Assembly (NCBI RefSeq): GCF_025465995.1
Contig: NZ_JANLNY010000006.1
Location: forward strand, 496,001-560,000
Source: Pseudomonas sp. 5P_3.1_Bac2
GTDB lineage: Bacteria; Pseudomonadota; Gammaproteobacteria; Pseudomonadales; Pseudomonadaceae
DNA: 64,000 nt
Direction: 5' to 3'
Position 1 is the stretch's first letter, and each line of letters opens with the position of its first letter. This document shows, piece after piece, positions 50,721-60,504 of this stretch. The notes under the pieces were generated by a model. That model made no database searches, had not been told where the DNA came from, and saw nothing but the letters and a program-made list of their open reading frames with translations. The position numbers and the translations under genes were made by a program.

Positions 50721-52081
50721 CTTTGCTATCCCGCTCCGGAGGCTCCTTACGCCTGCGCCTGATGCTGGGGGCCGGCGCTTTGGCCGTGGTATTTATGCTG
50801 GCGTTGTTGCCGGTGTTGCGTGGCGCCTTTGTCATCGCCTTGGAGCAATCCATTGAACAGCGCCTAGCCGCCGATGCGGCGGCGTTGGTCTCGGCAGCGC
50901 GCAGCGAGCATGGCCAGCTGCGCATGCCGGATAAGCTGCCGGATGAAGAGTTCTCCGGCCTGCAGTCCAAGCTGCTCGGTTTTATATACGACCGCCAGGG
51001 CAAGCTGGTGTGGCAGTCGCGGTCAAGCGAGGGGCGCGGTTTAAGTTACCAGCCCAGCTATGACGGCAAGGGCTATATCTTTACCGAGGCCCGCGATGCT
51101 CAGGGCCAGCAATTCTTCGTCTATGACGTGGAAATCGACCTGCTGCGTGGTGAAACCGCCGCCTACAGCGTAGTCACCATGCAGCCGGACACCGACTTCC
51201 AGCTGATGTATTCGGGCTTTGCGCACCAACTGTATCTGTGGTTGGGCGGTGCCTTGGTGGTGCTGTTGGGGCTGCTGTGGTTCGGTCTGACCTGGGGCTT
51301 CCATAGCTTGCGTGGTCTGCGCGCCGAGCTGGACGCGGTGGAGGCGGGCACTCGGGCTGAGTTAAGCGATCAACACCCGCGGGAAATGTTGCGCTTAACG
51401 GGCTCGCTAAACCGTTTGCTGCTCAGTGAACGGCAGCAGCGTGAGCGTTATCGGCATTCGTTGGATGATTTGGCCCACAGCCTGAAAACCCCGCTGGCGG
51501 TGCTGCAAGGGGTGTCTGAGGGCATGGCCGAGCAGGTCGAACAGCGCGATCAGGCGCAGGTCCTGCAGGCGCAAATCGAGCGCATGAGCCAGCAGATTGG
51601 CTATCAGCTGCAACGGGCCAGTCTGCGCAAAAGTGGTTTGATCCGTCACAGCACCTGCTTAGCGCCCTTGCTCGACACCCTCGGCGCGGCGTTGGTTAAG
51701 GTTTACCGGGACAAGCACGTCACCTTAGAGCGCCAGTTTAGTGTTGAGCAGTTGCTGCCCATTGAGCAGGGCGCCTTACTGGAACTGCTCGGTAACTTGC
51801 TGGAAAACGCCTACCGCCTGTGCGTCAGCCAGGTGCGGGTGAGTGTGCGCAGCTTGCCGGGTTACTGTGAGCTGTTGATCGAGGACGATGGCCCTGGCGT
51901 ACCGGTAGCGCAGCGCGCGCGTATCGTGCAGCGCGGCGAACGCATGGACACCCAGTTCCCTGGTCAAGGCATCGGCCTGGCGGTGGTGCAGGATATCGTC
52001 GAAAGCTTTGCCGGCGAGATGATCATCGAGGACTCGGACTTAGGCGGCGCACTGTTTCGTCTGCGCTTTAACCTGAAGTAG
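50717..52081 (+). CDS. phoQ: Sensor histidine kinase PhoQ
   Basis: A 454-residue membrane kinase. Transmembrane helices lie at about residues 12-35 and 167-190; the periplasmic sensor between them (LPDEEFSGLQSKLLGFIYDR, FVYDVEIDLLRG) is the PhoQ PDC-like fold. A HAMP segment with DAVEAGTRAELSDQHPREML, then HisKA with DDLAHSLKTPLAVLQGVSEGM (H near 256), and HATPase with NLLENAYRLC, DDGPGVP and GQGIGLAVVQDI. ATG 50717 overlaps the phoP stop by an ATGA, giving coupling and deciding the start over an in-frame TTG at 50711. Confidence 0.93.
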   Translation: MTLLSRSGGSLRLRLMLGAGALAVVFMLALLPVLRGAFVIALEQSIEQRLAADAAALVSAARSEHGQLRMPDKLPDEEFSGLQSKLLGFIYDRQGKLVWQSRSSEGRGLSYQPSYDGKGYIFTEARDAQGQQFFVYDVEIDLLRGETAAYSVVTMQPDTDFQLMYSGFAHQLYLWLGGALVVLLGLLWFGLTWGFHSLRGLRAELDAVEAGTRAELSDQHPREMLRLTGSLNRLLLSERQQRERYRHSLDDLAHSLKTPLAVLQGVSEGMAEQVEQRDQAQVLQAQIERMSQQIGYQLQRASLRKSGLIRHSTCLAPLLDTLGAALVKVYRDKHVTLERQFSVEQLLPIEQGALLELLGNLLENAYRLCVSQVRVSVRSLPGYCELLIEDDGPGVPVAQRARIVQRGERMDTQFPGQGIGLAVVQDIVESFAGEMIIEDSDLGGALFRLRFNLK

Positions 52082-52146
52082 CCGTTGGCATCCTGACAAG
52101 AGCCTGGCCGCGCCGGCGGCTGGGCCCGGCGAGCAGTCAGCTGCGC

Positions 52147-53145
52147 TTAGCTTTCCTGCGCGCGGTAAGCGCCGGGGGTCAATCCGGTCCACTTCTTAAA
52201 CGCCCGATGAAACGCCGACGGCTCAGAGAAGCCCAGTTGCTCGGCAATATCCTGAATAGGCAATTCATGGCGGCCCAGCAGGTAGATCGCCAGGTCGCGG
52301 CGCAGATGGTCTTTGAGTTCCTGAAAGCTGGAACCCTCTTCACGCAAATGCCGGCGCAGGGTTTGTGAGCTCATATGCAACTGCCGGGCGACCGCATCCA
52401 AGTCTGGCCAATGCTGGCAATCGCGACCGAGCAGGCGGCGGATCTGGCTGATCAGGCTATCGCCGCCATCGGGGCGCGCGAGCAGATCCGCCGGTGAGTG
52501 CTCAAGAAAGTGCTTAAGGGTGCGTTCATCTTGCAACAGCGGCATGCTCAGGTAGCGCGCATGGAACAGCAAGCTGGTGCGCCCCGCACCGAAGCGGCGG
52601 CTACAGGGGAACAGCAGCTCGTACTCGCTGGCGTGCTCGGGCTGCTGGTAGGTAAAGGTGGCTTCTTCCAAGCGGATACGTTGGCCGATCAGCCAACTGG
52701 CGAGGCGATGCCAGATCACCAGCAGGCTCTCGGTGAGGAAGTGATCCGGGTCCCACAGGTTGGAGTCGTCCACCGCCAAGCGCACCCAATCACCTTCGCG
52801 GTGCAGGCTGATGGTCGGGGCATCGGGGAACAAACCGTAGAACAGCGCACCACGGCCCAGGGCCTTCTCCAGAGTGCGGCAATGGATGATGGCATGGCAC
52901 ATCATGGCGAAAGTGCCGCGTTTACTGCGTTGCTGGCCAAAGCCCAGGTATTCGTCGTCGAGACTTTGCCAAATCAGCTGCAACAAGTGGGCGAACTGCT
53001 CCGGGGCGATACGCGCTTTGCTCTGCTCCAGCAGCGCCGGCTGAATGCCGACTTGGCGCAATAGCGTATTGCTGTCGCGGCCCATGCGCAGGGCGCCGCG
53101 CAGGGCGGCGCGGACAAAGTGGCTGGCAATGGTGCGTTCACGCAT
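52147..53145 (-). CDS. AraC-family regulator (arabinose-binding-like N-terminus)
   Basis: A 332-residue AraC/XylS regulator. Residues 1-210 form the Arabinose_bd-type ligand domain (IAPEQFAHLLQLIWQSLDDEYLG, YELLFPCSRRFGAGRTSLLF), and residues 235-332 carry the two helix-turn-helix units: LDAVARQLHMSSQTLRRHLREEGSSF and IQDIAEQLGFSEPSAFHRAFKKWTG. Target and ligand are unknown. It is convergent to phoQ and divergent to dctA, so dctA or itself are possible targets; the dctA promoter, however, looks sigma-54 controlled. Confidence 0.85.
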   Translation of the reverse strand: MRERTIASHFVRAALRGALRMGRDSNTLLRQVGIQPALLEQSKARIAPEQFAHLLQLIWQSLDDEYLGFGQQRSKRGTFAMMCHAIIHCRTLEKALGRGALFYGLFPDAPTISLHREGDWVRLAVDDSNLWDPDHFLTESLLVIWHRLASWLIGQRIRLEEATFTYQQPEHASEYELLFPCSRRFGAGRTSLLFHARYLSMPLLQDERTLKHFLEHSPADLLARPDGGDSLISQIRRLLGRDCQHWPDLDAVARQLHMSSQTLRRHLREEGSSFQELKDHLRRDLAIYLLGRHELPIQDIAEQLGFSEPSAFHRAFKKWTGLTPGAYRAQES

Positions 53146-53235
53146 GGTTAAGGCTCTGGCACGGACGCTTGGATCTTAGCCAGCGGGGTGCGGTCTCAAC
53201 AAGGCATCGGCCTGATTTGTTCAGCAATCGGCGTG

Positions 53236-53276
53236 GGATTCCCGCCACTTGGCCGGTATGCCTTAGGCGGGAATCC
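53236..53276. promoter_or_regulatory. 11-base inverted repeat upstream of dctA
   Basis: GGATTCCCGCC (53236-53246) and GGCGGGAATCC (53266-53276) are perfect complements separated by 19 bases, so the centres are 30 bases apart. The pair lies 78-118 bases upstream of the -24 element, the usual place for an upstream activating site of an enhancer-binding protein such as DctD. Confidence 0.45.
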
Positions 53277-53353
53277 GCCAACTATGCCCTCGAAATTCAT
53301 CTTATAAGTTTATAACTCGATGAAATATAAGGCTTTGTCTGGTTTTTCAGGGG

Positions 53354-53369
53354 TTGGCATAAGCCTTGC
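53354..53369 (+). promoter_or_regulatory. dctA: Sigma-54 promoter of dctA
   Basis: TTGGCATAAGCCTTGC carries GG and GC exactly 10 bases apart, with TTGGCA and TTGC matching the -24/-12 consensus. It lies 110 bases before the dctA start. dctA genes of pseudomonads are RpoN- and DctBD-dependent. Confidence 0.75.
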
Positions 53370-53478
53370 GATAGGGCTACCACGCTGCGCTTGGCGCAAG
53401 CACAACAATAGCCTCCCAAGACAGGGAGGTAGCCGGCCTCGATTGGCTATGCCTACGACCCACGCTGAGGAATGATTC

Positions 53479-54792
53479 ATGACTGCCACGCCGCTGGATA
53501 CTCCGCGCAAACCCTTTTACAAGATTCTTTATGTACAAGTGCTGACGGCCATTGCCATCGGCATTTTACTCGGCCACTTCTACCCGGAAACCGCAGTCAC
53601 CCTTAAGCCTCTGGGCGACGGTTTCGTCAAGCTGATCAAGATGGTCATCGCGCCGATCATCTTCTGTACCGTGGTCAGTGGTATCGCCGGCATGCAGGAC
53701 ATGAAAGCCGTGGGTAAAACCGGCGGCTACGCGCTGATGTACTTTGAGATCGTCTCGACCCTGGCCTTGCTGATCGGCCTGGTGGTGGTCAACGTGGTGC
53801 AGCCTGGCGCCGGCATGCATGTCGACCCCAGCACTTTGGACAGCAGCTCGGTAGCCACCTATGTGAGTGCCGGCGCGCAGCAATCCACCGTGGCCTTCTT
53901 GCTCAATGTGATCCCCAATACCGTGATCGGCGCCTTTGCCAGCGGCGACATTCTGCAGGTGCTGTTCTTTGCCGTGCTGTTTGCCTTCTCCTTGCAGCGC
54001 ATGGGTGACTACGGGCGGCCGGTGCTGGAGTTTATCGATCGCATCGCCCATGTGATGTTCGGCATCATCAACACCATCATGAAGCTGGCGCCGTTGGGTG
54101 CCTTCGGCGCCATGGCCTTCACCATCGGCCAATACGGCGTGGGCTCGCTGGTGCAACTGGGTCAGTTGATGCTGTGCTTCTACATCACCTGCATTCTCTT
54201 TGTACTGCTGGTGCTGGGCAGCATCGCCCGTATGCATGGCTTCAGCATCCTGCGTTTTATCCGTTATATCCGTGAAGAGCTGCTGATCGTACTCGGTACT
54301 TCGTCTTCCGAGTCGGCTCTGCCAGGCATGCTGAAGAAGCTGGAAAAACTCGGCGCCAACAAGTCGGTAGTCGGTCTGGTGATCCCCACGGGTTACTCGT
54401 TTAACCTCGACGGCACCTCGATCTACCTGACCATGGCGGCGGTGTTTATCGCCCAAGCCACCGATACCACCATGGACATCACCCACCAGATCACCTTGCT
54501 GTTGGTGCTGCTGATTGCCTCCAAAGGTGCGGCGGGGGTGACGGGCAGTGGCTTTATCGTGCTGGCGGCGACGCTTTCGGCAGTCGGCCATCTGCCGGTA
54601 GCCGGCTTGGCGCTGATCCTCGGTATCGACCGCTTTATGTCCGAAGCCCGTGCCCTGACCAACCTGGTCGGCAACGGCGTGGCCACTGTGGTGGTGGCCA
54701 AATGGTGTAAGGCGCTGGACGAAGACACCCTGCAGCGTGAGTTGGGCCACGGCGGCAAGTCGTTGAGCGAAGACACGAGTCGCAACAGCTAA
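53479..54792 (+). CDS. dctA: C4-dicarboxylate transporter DctA
   Basis: A 437-residue symporter of the DAACS family that brings succinate, fumarate and malate in with protons or sodium. It follows DctA closely: [44 protein letters not shown], the serine-rich loop [36 protein letters not shown] and [22 protein letters not shown]. The FCTVVSGIA and the RFMSEARA motifs separate it from GltP, of which a clear homologue is also in this window. Start at 53479 behind GAGGAA. A strong terminator follows. Confidence 0.92.
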   Translation: MTATPLDTPRKPFYKILYVQVLTAIAIGILLGHFYPETAVTLKPLGDGFVKLIKMVIAPIIFCTVVSGIAGMQDMKAVGKTGGYALMYFEIVSTLALLIGLVVVNVVQPGAGMHVDPSTLDSSSVATYVSAGAQQSTVAFLLNVIPNTVIGAFASGDILQVLFFAVLFAFSLQRMGDYGRPVLEFIDRIAHVMFGIINTIMKLAPLGAFGAMAFTIGQYGVGSLVQLGQLMLCFYITCILFVLLVLGSIARMHGFSILRFIRYIREELLIVLGTSSSESALPGMLKKLEKLGANKSVVGLVIPTGYSFNLDGTSIYLTMAAVFIAQATDTTMDITHQITLLLVLLIASKGAAGVTGSGFIVLAATLSAVGHLPVAGLALILGIDRFMSEARALTNLVGNGVATVVVAKWCKALDEDTLQRELGHGGKSLSEDTSRNS

Positions 54793-54809
54793 GCGGCTGC
54801 GCTGAACAA

Positions 54810-54849
54810 ACACCCCGCCAGGCTGCGCTTGGCGGGGTGTTTTTTTATT
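54810..54849. terminator. Strong terminator after dctA
   Basis: ACACCCCGCCA and TGGCGGGGTGT form an 11-base stem, followed on the plus strand by TTTTTTTATTT. The minus strand has a short T-run too, so it may also end the convergent monooxygenase transcript. Confidence 0.9.
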
Positions 54850-54871
54850 TAGCCTGCATATTGTGTGTGGC

Positions 54872-56191
54872 TTAGGCCGGCAGGGCTAAACCCAGATTCT
54901 CGCGCAAGGTGCTGCCGCTGTATTGGCTGCGGAACAGACCACGGCGCTGCAACTCCGGCACCACCCGTTCGAGGAAGTCATCGAGGCCTGCCGGCATATA
55001 GGCTGGCATCAGGTTAAAGCCGTCGCAGGCGCCTTCTTCCAGCCACTGCTGCATATGGTCGGCAATGTGCTCAGCGGTGCCGACCAGGAGGTTGTGTGAG
55101 CGGTTGGCTGCGTAGTTTTGCGCCACTTGGGCGAGGCTCAAGCCGCGCTCGCGGGCGTCGCGAATGACAACCTCAAAGCGGCCACGGCTGCCTTTGAGCT
55201 TGTCGATGATATCCGGGAACAGCTCATCCAGCGGGTGCTGGGACAGGTCGTAGTTCATGCTCGCCGACATAAAGGTCAAGCCCGCCAGCGGGTGGGTGCG
55301 TTCCTTGAGCTGCGCTTGCAGTTCCTCGGCCTGGGCCTGGCTACGGCCTACCAGCGGCACCAGCCCGGGCATGATTTTCAGGGATTCTGGGGCGCGCCCA
55401 GCGCGTTGCGCCCGCGCTTTGAGGTCGGCGTAAAAGTCTTTGGCGCCGGCCAGAGTCGGCTGCACAGTGAAGATCACATCCGCCTCGCTGGCGGCCAAGT
55501 CGCGGAAGTCTTCCGATTGCCCGGCCTGGATCACCACTGGCCGGCCTTGCGGCGTACTCGGCACATTGAGCGGGCCGCGCACCTGGAACCATTCGCCCTG
55601 GTGGTCAAGGTAATGCACCGCCTGCGGGTCATAGAACTCACCGCTGAGTTTGTCGGCCAGCACCGCATCCTTGCCCCAGCTTCGCCACAGACCTTTGACC
55701 ACCTGAATAAACTCACCGGCGCGGCGATAGCGGCTGGTGCGTTCCAGATGCTCGCTGCGGCTGAAGTTATGCGCTTCGCCATCGCTGGTCGAAGTCACCG
55801 CGTTCCAGGCGATACGGCCACCGCTTAAATGGTCGATGCTGGCAAACATGCGCGCCACATGGAACGGTTCGTTGTAGGTGGTCGAGGCGGTGGCGGCCAG
55901 GCCGATATGGCGGGTCAGGGCGCTGAGTGCGGCGATCAGGGTAATCGGCTCGGCCGAGGTGGAAGGACGGTAGCGCACCGCTTCGCGGAAGTCGCCGGCA
56001 TAGATGTCGTCCACCGCCAGACGATCGGCGATAAAGATCATGTCCAGGCAGGCGGCCTCGGCCTTGCGTGCGATCTCGGCGTAGGCCTGCAAGTCGAGGT
56101 GGCGGGTGACCTCGGCCTGGGGATGGCGCCAGCCACCAAAGTGGTGACCGTTGGCCATCAAAAACAGGCCGAGGTGAAGGGTCTTGCTCAT
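54872..56191 (-). CDS. NtaA/SnaA/DszA-family flavin-dependent monooxygenase
   Basis: A 439-residue LLM-class (luciferase-like) monooxygenase using reduced FMN. Characteristic segments are LGLFLMANGHHFGGWRHP, DMIFIADRLAVDDIY, TTYNEPFHVARMFASIDHLS, GRIAWNAVTSTSDGEAHNFS and VIQAGQSEDFRDLAASEADV. The family cleaves C-N or C-S bonds in nitrilotriacetate, EDTA, pristinamycin or dibenzothiophene sulfone. The substrate here is unknown. It follows an aldehyde dehydrogenase and a TonB receptor on the same strand, which suggests that an imported compound is cleaved to an aldehyde that the dehydrogenase then oxidises. A reductase supplying FMNH2 is not encoded nearby. Confidence 0.85.
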   Translation of the reverse strand: MSKTLHLGLFLMANGHHFGGWRHPQAEVTRHLDLQAYAEIARKAEAACLDMIFIADRLAVDDIYAGDFREAVRYRPSTSAEPITLIAALSALTRHIGLAATASTTYNEPFHVARMFASIDHLSGGRIAWNAVTSTSDGEAHNFSRSEHLERTSRYRRAGEFIQVVKGLWRSWGKDAVLADKLSGEFYDPQAVHYLDHQGEWFQVRGPLNVPSTPQGRPVVIQAGQSEDFRDLAASEADVIFTVQPTLAGAKDFYADLKARAQRAGRAPESLKIMPGLVPLVGRSQAQAEELQAQLKERTHPLAGLTFMSASMNYDLSQHPLDELFPDIIDKLKGSRGRFEVVIRDARERGLSLAQVAQNYAANRSHNLLVGTAEHIADHMQQWLEEGACDGFNLMPAYMPAGLDDFLERVVPELQRRGLFRSQYSGSTLRENLGLALPA

Positions 56192-56226
56192 GGCGGGTCC
56201 TTAGCTGTGATCAGCTTGGGTTGTTA

Positions 56227-57651
56227 TTAGAGTTGCGAGACGTATTTGCGCACCAAGTAGCCGTCAAAGGTTTCGCTGCCGCCTTCGCTACCGATGCCGC
56301 TGTCTTTAATGCCGCCAAACGGGGTTTCCGGCAGGGCGATGCCGAAGTGGTTGATGCCGATCATGCCCGCCTCCAGTGCCGCCGAAGCCTGGTTGGCCTG
56401 GCGCAGCGAGTTGGTGAAGACATAAGCCGCAAGGCCATAGGGCAGGCTGTTGGCGCTGCGGATGGCTTCCTGCGGGTCGCTAAAGCGCAGCACCGGCGCA
56501 ATGGGCGCGAAGGGCTCGTCATGGAGGATGGCCGCATCGGCGGGCACCTCAGTCAGTACGGTCGGCGCCAAGAAGTGCCCGGCACTGCCCAGTTGCTCGC
56601 CGCCCAAGGCAATCTGCGCGCCTTTGCTGCGCGCGTCTTCAATCAAGCGCAAGCTGGTGTGCAGGCGGCGCTCGCTGACCAGTGGGCCCATCTGCGTGCC
56701 AGGCTCCAGGCCATTGCCGACTTTGATGCTGGCGAGGGTCTTGGTGAAGTGTTCGAGGAAGCGTTCGTAGACTTGTTCCTGAATAAAAAAACGCGTCGGC
56801 GAGATGCACACCTGACCAGCGTTGAGCACCTTAAAGTGGGCCAGATGTTGCGCCGCTTGCTCGACATCGGCGTCGTTAAATACCAGTACCGGCGAGTGGC
56901 CGCCCAGCTCAAAGGTGGTGCGCTTCATGTATTGGCCGGCCAGCGCCGCCAGCTGTTTGCCCACCGGAACCGAGCCGGTAAAGGACACTTTGCGCACGAT
57001 CGGCGAGCGAATCAGTTGCTCGGACACCTGCGCCGGTTCTCCCCAGACGATGTTCAGCACCCCGGCCGGCAGCCCTGCGTCGTGCAGCAGTTGGGCCAAG
57101 GCCACCACGGCACTGGGCGATTGTTCCGGGCCTTTGAGAATGATGCTGCAACCGGCGCCAATCGCCGCGGCGACTTTCTTCACCGCCTGCGACAGCGGGT
57201 AGTTCCACGGCGTGAAGGCGGCGCATACGCCGACTGGCTCAAGCGTCACGCTCTGGCGCACATGGGCTTGGCGCGCGGGAATGATGCGGCCGTAAATGCG
57301 CCGGGCTTCTTCGCCATGCCATTCCAAGTGCTCGGCGCTGCTGTGCACTTCACGCAGCGCTTCGGCCAAGGGTTTGCCTTGATCGAGGGTGAGGTTATGG
57401 GCGATCTGCTCGGCCCGTTCCCGAGCCAGTGCCGCGGCACGGCGTAGCACCGCCGAACGCTCGGTGGGCGCACTGGTGCGCCAGCTGGCAAAGGCTTGTT
57501 CGGCACTGCTTAACGCCAGCTCCAGGTCACTGGGCAAGGCGTGGGGCAGTTGGCCAATCTGGCTGCCGTCGGCTGGGTTAAACACCGCCTGGCTGGGGCG
57601 GTTTGTGTGGATAAATTCACCTGCGATATACAGCGCCAAGGGTGGGTACAT
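56227..57651 (-). CDS. NAD(P)-dependent aldehyde dehydrogenase (succinate-semialdehyde type)
   Basis: A 474-residue ALDH. Active-site residues fit: N150 (FTPWNYPLS), K173 (ILKGPEQSPS), E248 (TTFELGGHSP) and nucleophile C282 (AGQVCISPTRF). The FTGSVPVGKQL Rossmann segment binds the nucleotide; the C-terminus ETPFGGIKDSGIGSEGG is typical of the succinate-semialdehyde/aldehyde subgroup. It lies 35 bases before the monooxygenase gene, so it probably oxidises the aldehyde released by that enzyme. Confidence 0.88.
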   Translation of the reverse strand: MYPPLALYIAGEFIHTNRPSQAVFNPADGSQIGQLPHALPSDLELALSSAEQAFASWRTSAPTERSAVLRRAAALARERAEQIAHNLTLDQGKPLAEALREVHSSAEHLEWHGEEARRIYGRIIPARQAHVRQSVTLEPVGVCAAFTPWNYPLSQAVKKVAAAIGAGCSIILKGPEQSPSAVVALAQLLHDAGLPAGVLNIVWGEPAQVSEQLIRSPIVRKVSFTGSVPVGKQLAALAGQYMKRTTFELGGHSPVLVFNDADVEQAAQHLAHFKVLNAGQVCISPTRFFIQEQVYERFLEHFTKTLASIKVGNGLEPGTQMGPLVSERRLHTSLRLIEDARSKGAQIALGGEQLGSAGHFLAPTVLTEVPADAAILHDEPFAPIAPVLRFSDPQEAIRSANSLPYGLAAYVFTNSLRQANQASAALEAGMIGINHFGIALPETPFGGIKDSGIGSEGGSETFDGYLVRKYVSQL

Positions 57652-57702
57652 GGGGCGTTCTCCAAGACGCCCCGTTCAGCCGGGGCGTGGTTGCGGTGCG
57701 GG

Positions 57703-60192
57703 TTAGAAATCCAGTGACAGGCGGCTGTAGTAGTAGCCACCGGTCAAACCATAGGGCGAATACAGGCCGTAACCGTTGACGCCTTGGCCGGTAATCGGGC
57801 CGATCTTGTCGGGGTATTTGTCGAAGAGATTGTTGGCGCCAATCGCCACCTTGAGCTGGCTGGTGATGGCGTAGTCGATATCCAGATCGGTGATCCAGGT
57901 CGGGCTCCACGTGCGGTCATAGGCGCGCCCGCCAGCACTGGCCTGGAAGTATTCGCCATAGCGGGTGCCGCGCAGGTTGACGGTGAAGTCGCCGACTTGC
58001 CAGTTACCACTCAGGACAAACTTGCTGGTCGGTGAGCCCTTGCTCAGATCACTTTGCGCCTCATAGTCAAACAGCGTGTAGCTTGAGCCCAGGGCGGCCA
58101 AGGCCGCTGGGGTGTCTTTCACATCGGTGACCTTGGTCTTGTTCCAGTTCAGCCCTGCGCTCCATTTCACCGAGCCGAACTTGCCGTAGTTCTGCAGGTA
58201 GTCGAGCACCACGTCGACGCCATGGGTGCGGGTGTCGATGGCGTTGGTGTAGAACTGCGCGGCGATATCCGATTGCAGGCCGTTGGCGGCGAGGATGTCG
58301 CTGACCGCAGGCCCAGACAGCACGCTGGCCTCGACGATGCGATCGGTAATTTTGATCAGGTAGGCATCGGTGGTCAGGCGCAGGTTAGCGAGGGGCTCAT
58401 AGGTAAAACCGACGCTGTAGTTCAGCGACTTCTCTGGCTTTAGCGCCTCGGCGCCAAGGGCTTTGGCGGCCGGTGAGTCTACCGGCAGCACCTTGACGTC
58501 ATAGGAGGTGCTGGTGCCCGGGCCGGTGACCAAGGTGCGAGTCCAGGACGAGGCATAGATCGACTGGGCAATCGATGGCGCACGGAAGCCGTTACTGACG
58601 GTGGCGCGCAGGGAAAACTGCGGGGTCAGCTCGTAGCGGGTCGACAGCTTGCCGCTGGCCGAGTCGCCGGCGTCGTCATCGTAATGCTCCAAGCGCCCGG
58701 CCACGCCGACGTACCACTTGGCCGTGGGGTTAAAGCCCAGATCGAGATAGCCGGCGTAGTTGTTGCGGCTGTCGCTGTTGGCTTCCTCGGGGCGAAAGCC
58801 ACTGCTGGCGGTGGAGCCGGCAGGCGGGGCAATGCCGGCGTAAGGGCCGGTAGGAATGACATAACCGCCGCTGGCGTAGGAGTCTTCATCACCGGCGCCG
58901 ATGCTGAATTTCTCGTAGCGGTGCTCCACGCCAAAGGACACATCCAGCGGCTTGGCCAGGCCGATATCGAAGGAGCGGGTGAAGTCGAGGTTGCTGGTCA
59001 GTTGCTCGGCGGTTTGGCTGCCTTGGTCAAAGTTCGTGCCGCTGGCATCGCCAAACGAGGGGTTGAAGTCGTTGCGACTGGACAGCCAAGCCTTGTTACG
59101 CCCGTAGGTGCTGCTCAAGTCCCAGGCCCAGGCATTGATTTCGCCACGGGCGCCGACGGCGGTCTGCCAGTCGTGCTCTTCGATTTCGCGGATCGGCAGG
59201 TAGCCGTCGGGGTAGCGGCTGCTGTTGCCGCTCAGGCTGTTGGGCCGCACATAGGAGGCGCCGGCCTCGGACTTACGAATACTGAAGGTGGAAAACGAAT
59301 ACAGCGAGGTGACATCGTCCAGCGGCAGTTCGGCGTTGTACGAGGCGTTCAACAGCTCGTAACGCGGCTGGCCGTAGCTCCAGGAAATATCACGGCTTAC
59401 CGTACTTTCCCGTGGGTCAGGGCTGCCATCGGGCAATGGGTTGTAGAAGTCGCCCAAGGCTTTGTCGGCCCGGTTGGCTTTGTTCTGGCTGCGCACATCA
59501 AGGGCGAAGTTGATAAAGCCTGAGTTGGGCAAGGCAGTGCCTAAGTTCAGTGCCTGGGTGGTGACGGCGCCGCCGCTGCCGTAGTTGTGGCCCAAGGTGG
59601 TGGTGCTGTTGCCGCCTTGGTCGGCGTTTTTCAGGATGATGTTGATCACCCCGGCGATGGCATCGGAGCCGTATTGGGCGGCGGCGCCGTCGCGCAGGAC
59701 TTCGATATGGTCGACTGCGCTGACCGGGATCAAGTCCAGATCCGCCGGCTGTGAGCCGTTGTTCATGTACGAGGAGATATTCACCAGCGCCGTGGTGTGA
59801 CGGCGCTTGCCGTTTACCAACACGAGGGTCTGATCGGCATTGAGGCCGCGCAAGCCAGCGGGGCGCACCATGGACGACGAGCCGCCGCCGGGAATCGCCG
59901 GCAGGTTAAACGACGGCAGTAGGCTGTTCAGCGCGGCGGTGAGGCCGGCGCTGGTTTGCCGTTGCAATTCTTCGCCTTTGATCACGTCAATCGGTGCCGG
60001 GCTGTCGGTGATGGTGCGCTGTGTACCGCGGGCACGGTTGCCGGTGACCACTACAGTTTCCAGCGGTTTGTCGCTGTAACCGGACGGGCCGTCGGTGTCG
60101 GCGAAGCTGTGGGCGCTCAAGGTAACCAGGCCTGCGCTGAGGCTCAGGCGGATCAGGTCGGGCACGGGTGTTCGGCGCAATTGGCTATTCAC
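57703..60192 (-). CDS. TonB-dependent outer-membrane receptor
   Basis: An 829-residue receptor. A signal peptide is near LVTLSAHSFA. The TonB box lies in the stretch KPLETVVVTGNRARG, the plug covers about residues 55-175 (GLRGLNADQTLVLVNGKRRH, VSAVDHIEVLRDGAAAQYGSDAIAGVINIIL), and the barrel covers the remainder, ending YYYSRLSLDF with terminal F. It takes up large or scarce molecules with TonB energy. No siderophore genes are near; it forms one unit with the aldehyde dehydrogenase and monooxygenase (51- and 35-base gaps), so a metal chelate or organosulfur/nitrogen compound is likely. Confidence 0.9.
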   Translation of the reverse strand: MNSQLRRTPVPDLIRLSLSAGLVTLSAHSFADTDGPSGYSDKPLETVVVTGNRARGTQRTITDSPAPIDVIKGEELQRQTSAGLTAALNSLLPSFNLPAIPGGGSSSMVRPAGLRGLNADQTLVLVNGKRRHTTALVNISSYMNNGSQPADLDLIPVSAVDHIEVLRDGAAAQYGSDAIAGVINIILKNADQGGNSTTTLGHNYGSGGAVTTQALNLGTALPNSGFINFALDVRSQNKANRADKALGDFYNPLPDGSPDPRESTVSRDISWSYGQPRYELLNASYNAELPLDDVTSLYSFSTFSIRKSEAGASYVRPNSLSGNSSRYPDGYLPIREIEEHDWQTAVGARGEINAWAWDLSSTYGRNKAWLSSRNDFNPSFGDASGTNFDQGSQTAEQLTSNLDFTRSFDIGLAKPLDVSFGVEHRYEKFSIGAGDEDSYASGGYVIPTGPYAGIAPPAGSTASSGFRPEEANSDSRNNYAGYLDLGFNPTAKWYVGVAGRLEHYDDDAGDSASGKLSTRYELTPQFSLRATVSNGFRAPSIAQSIYASSWTRTLVTGPGTSTSYDVKVLPVDSPAAKALGAEALKPEKSLNYSVGFTYEPLANLRLTTDAYLIKITDRIVEASVLSGPAVSDILAANGLQSDIAAQFYTNAIDTRTHGVDVVLDYLQNYGKFGSVKWSAGLNWNKTKVTDVKDTPAALAALGSSYTLFDYEAQSDLSKGSPTSKFVLSGNWQVGDFTVNLRGTRYGEYFQASAGGRAYDRTWSPTWITDLDIDYAITSQLKVAIGANNLFDKYPDKIGPITGQGVNGYGLYSPYGLTGGYYYSRLSLDF

Positions 60193-60415
60193 GTGCTTAA
60201 ACTCCAGTGATCTTAATGTCGGTTGGCTTTGTAGTTATTAGTGCGGCTGCGCGTGCCCGGTGTGGCATGGCTGACATCGCTGGATGCTGCGCCCAGAACT
60301 GTTTAGGTGTTTGCACAACAGTTGCGGGACAGGCTATGCGGCGGCCGTTAACTGGCCAGCGTGATTGCCTGAGGGGAGTTTAGGGAGGCTTTAAAGATTC
60401 GTAAAAGACATATAG

Positions 60416-60433
60416 TGCATAACTTAATATGCA
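60416..60433. promoter_or_regulatory. Palindrome TGCATA-N6-TATGCA
   Basis: Perfect 6-base arms with a 6-base spacer in an AT-rich patch about 230 bases before the TonB receptor start. It could be an operator; no regulator gene is close by. Confidence 0.3.
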
Positions 60434-60457
60434 AATATATTTTGTATCGGTGGAGTG

Positions 60458-60493
60458 AAAAAAGCCCCCGCTGTTTGTCATGGCGGGGGCTCT
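60458..60493 (-). terminator. Terminator after the ABC binding-protein gene
   Basis: On the minus strand AGCCCCCGCC and GCGGGGGCT form the stem and six T residues follow, just after the binding-protein stop. Confidence 0.88.
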
Positions 60494-60504
60494 CTAGCGC
60501 AGGC

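Larger units (their letters stand above)
60193..60504. other. Upstream region of the TonB receptor gene
   Basis: About 310 bases. AT-rich between 60390 and 60450, with the palindrome at 60416-60433 and the terminator at 60458-60493 listed separately; otherwise nothing firm. Confidence 0.45.

Noticed and set aside
53566..54813. 415-codon minus-strand frame opposite dctA
   Set aside because: His/Gln/Asp-rich antisense shadow without any domain; dctA is unmistakable on the plus strand.
58684..59523. 279-codon plus-strand frame opposite the TonB receptor gene
   Set aside because: Val/Gly/Ala-rich shadow with no motif; the minus-strand receptor is well supported.
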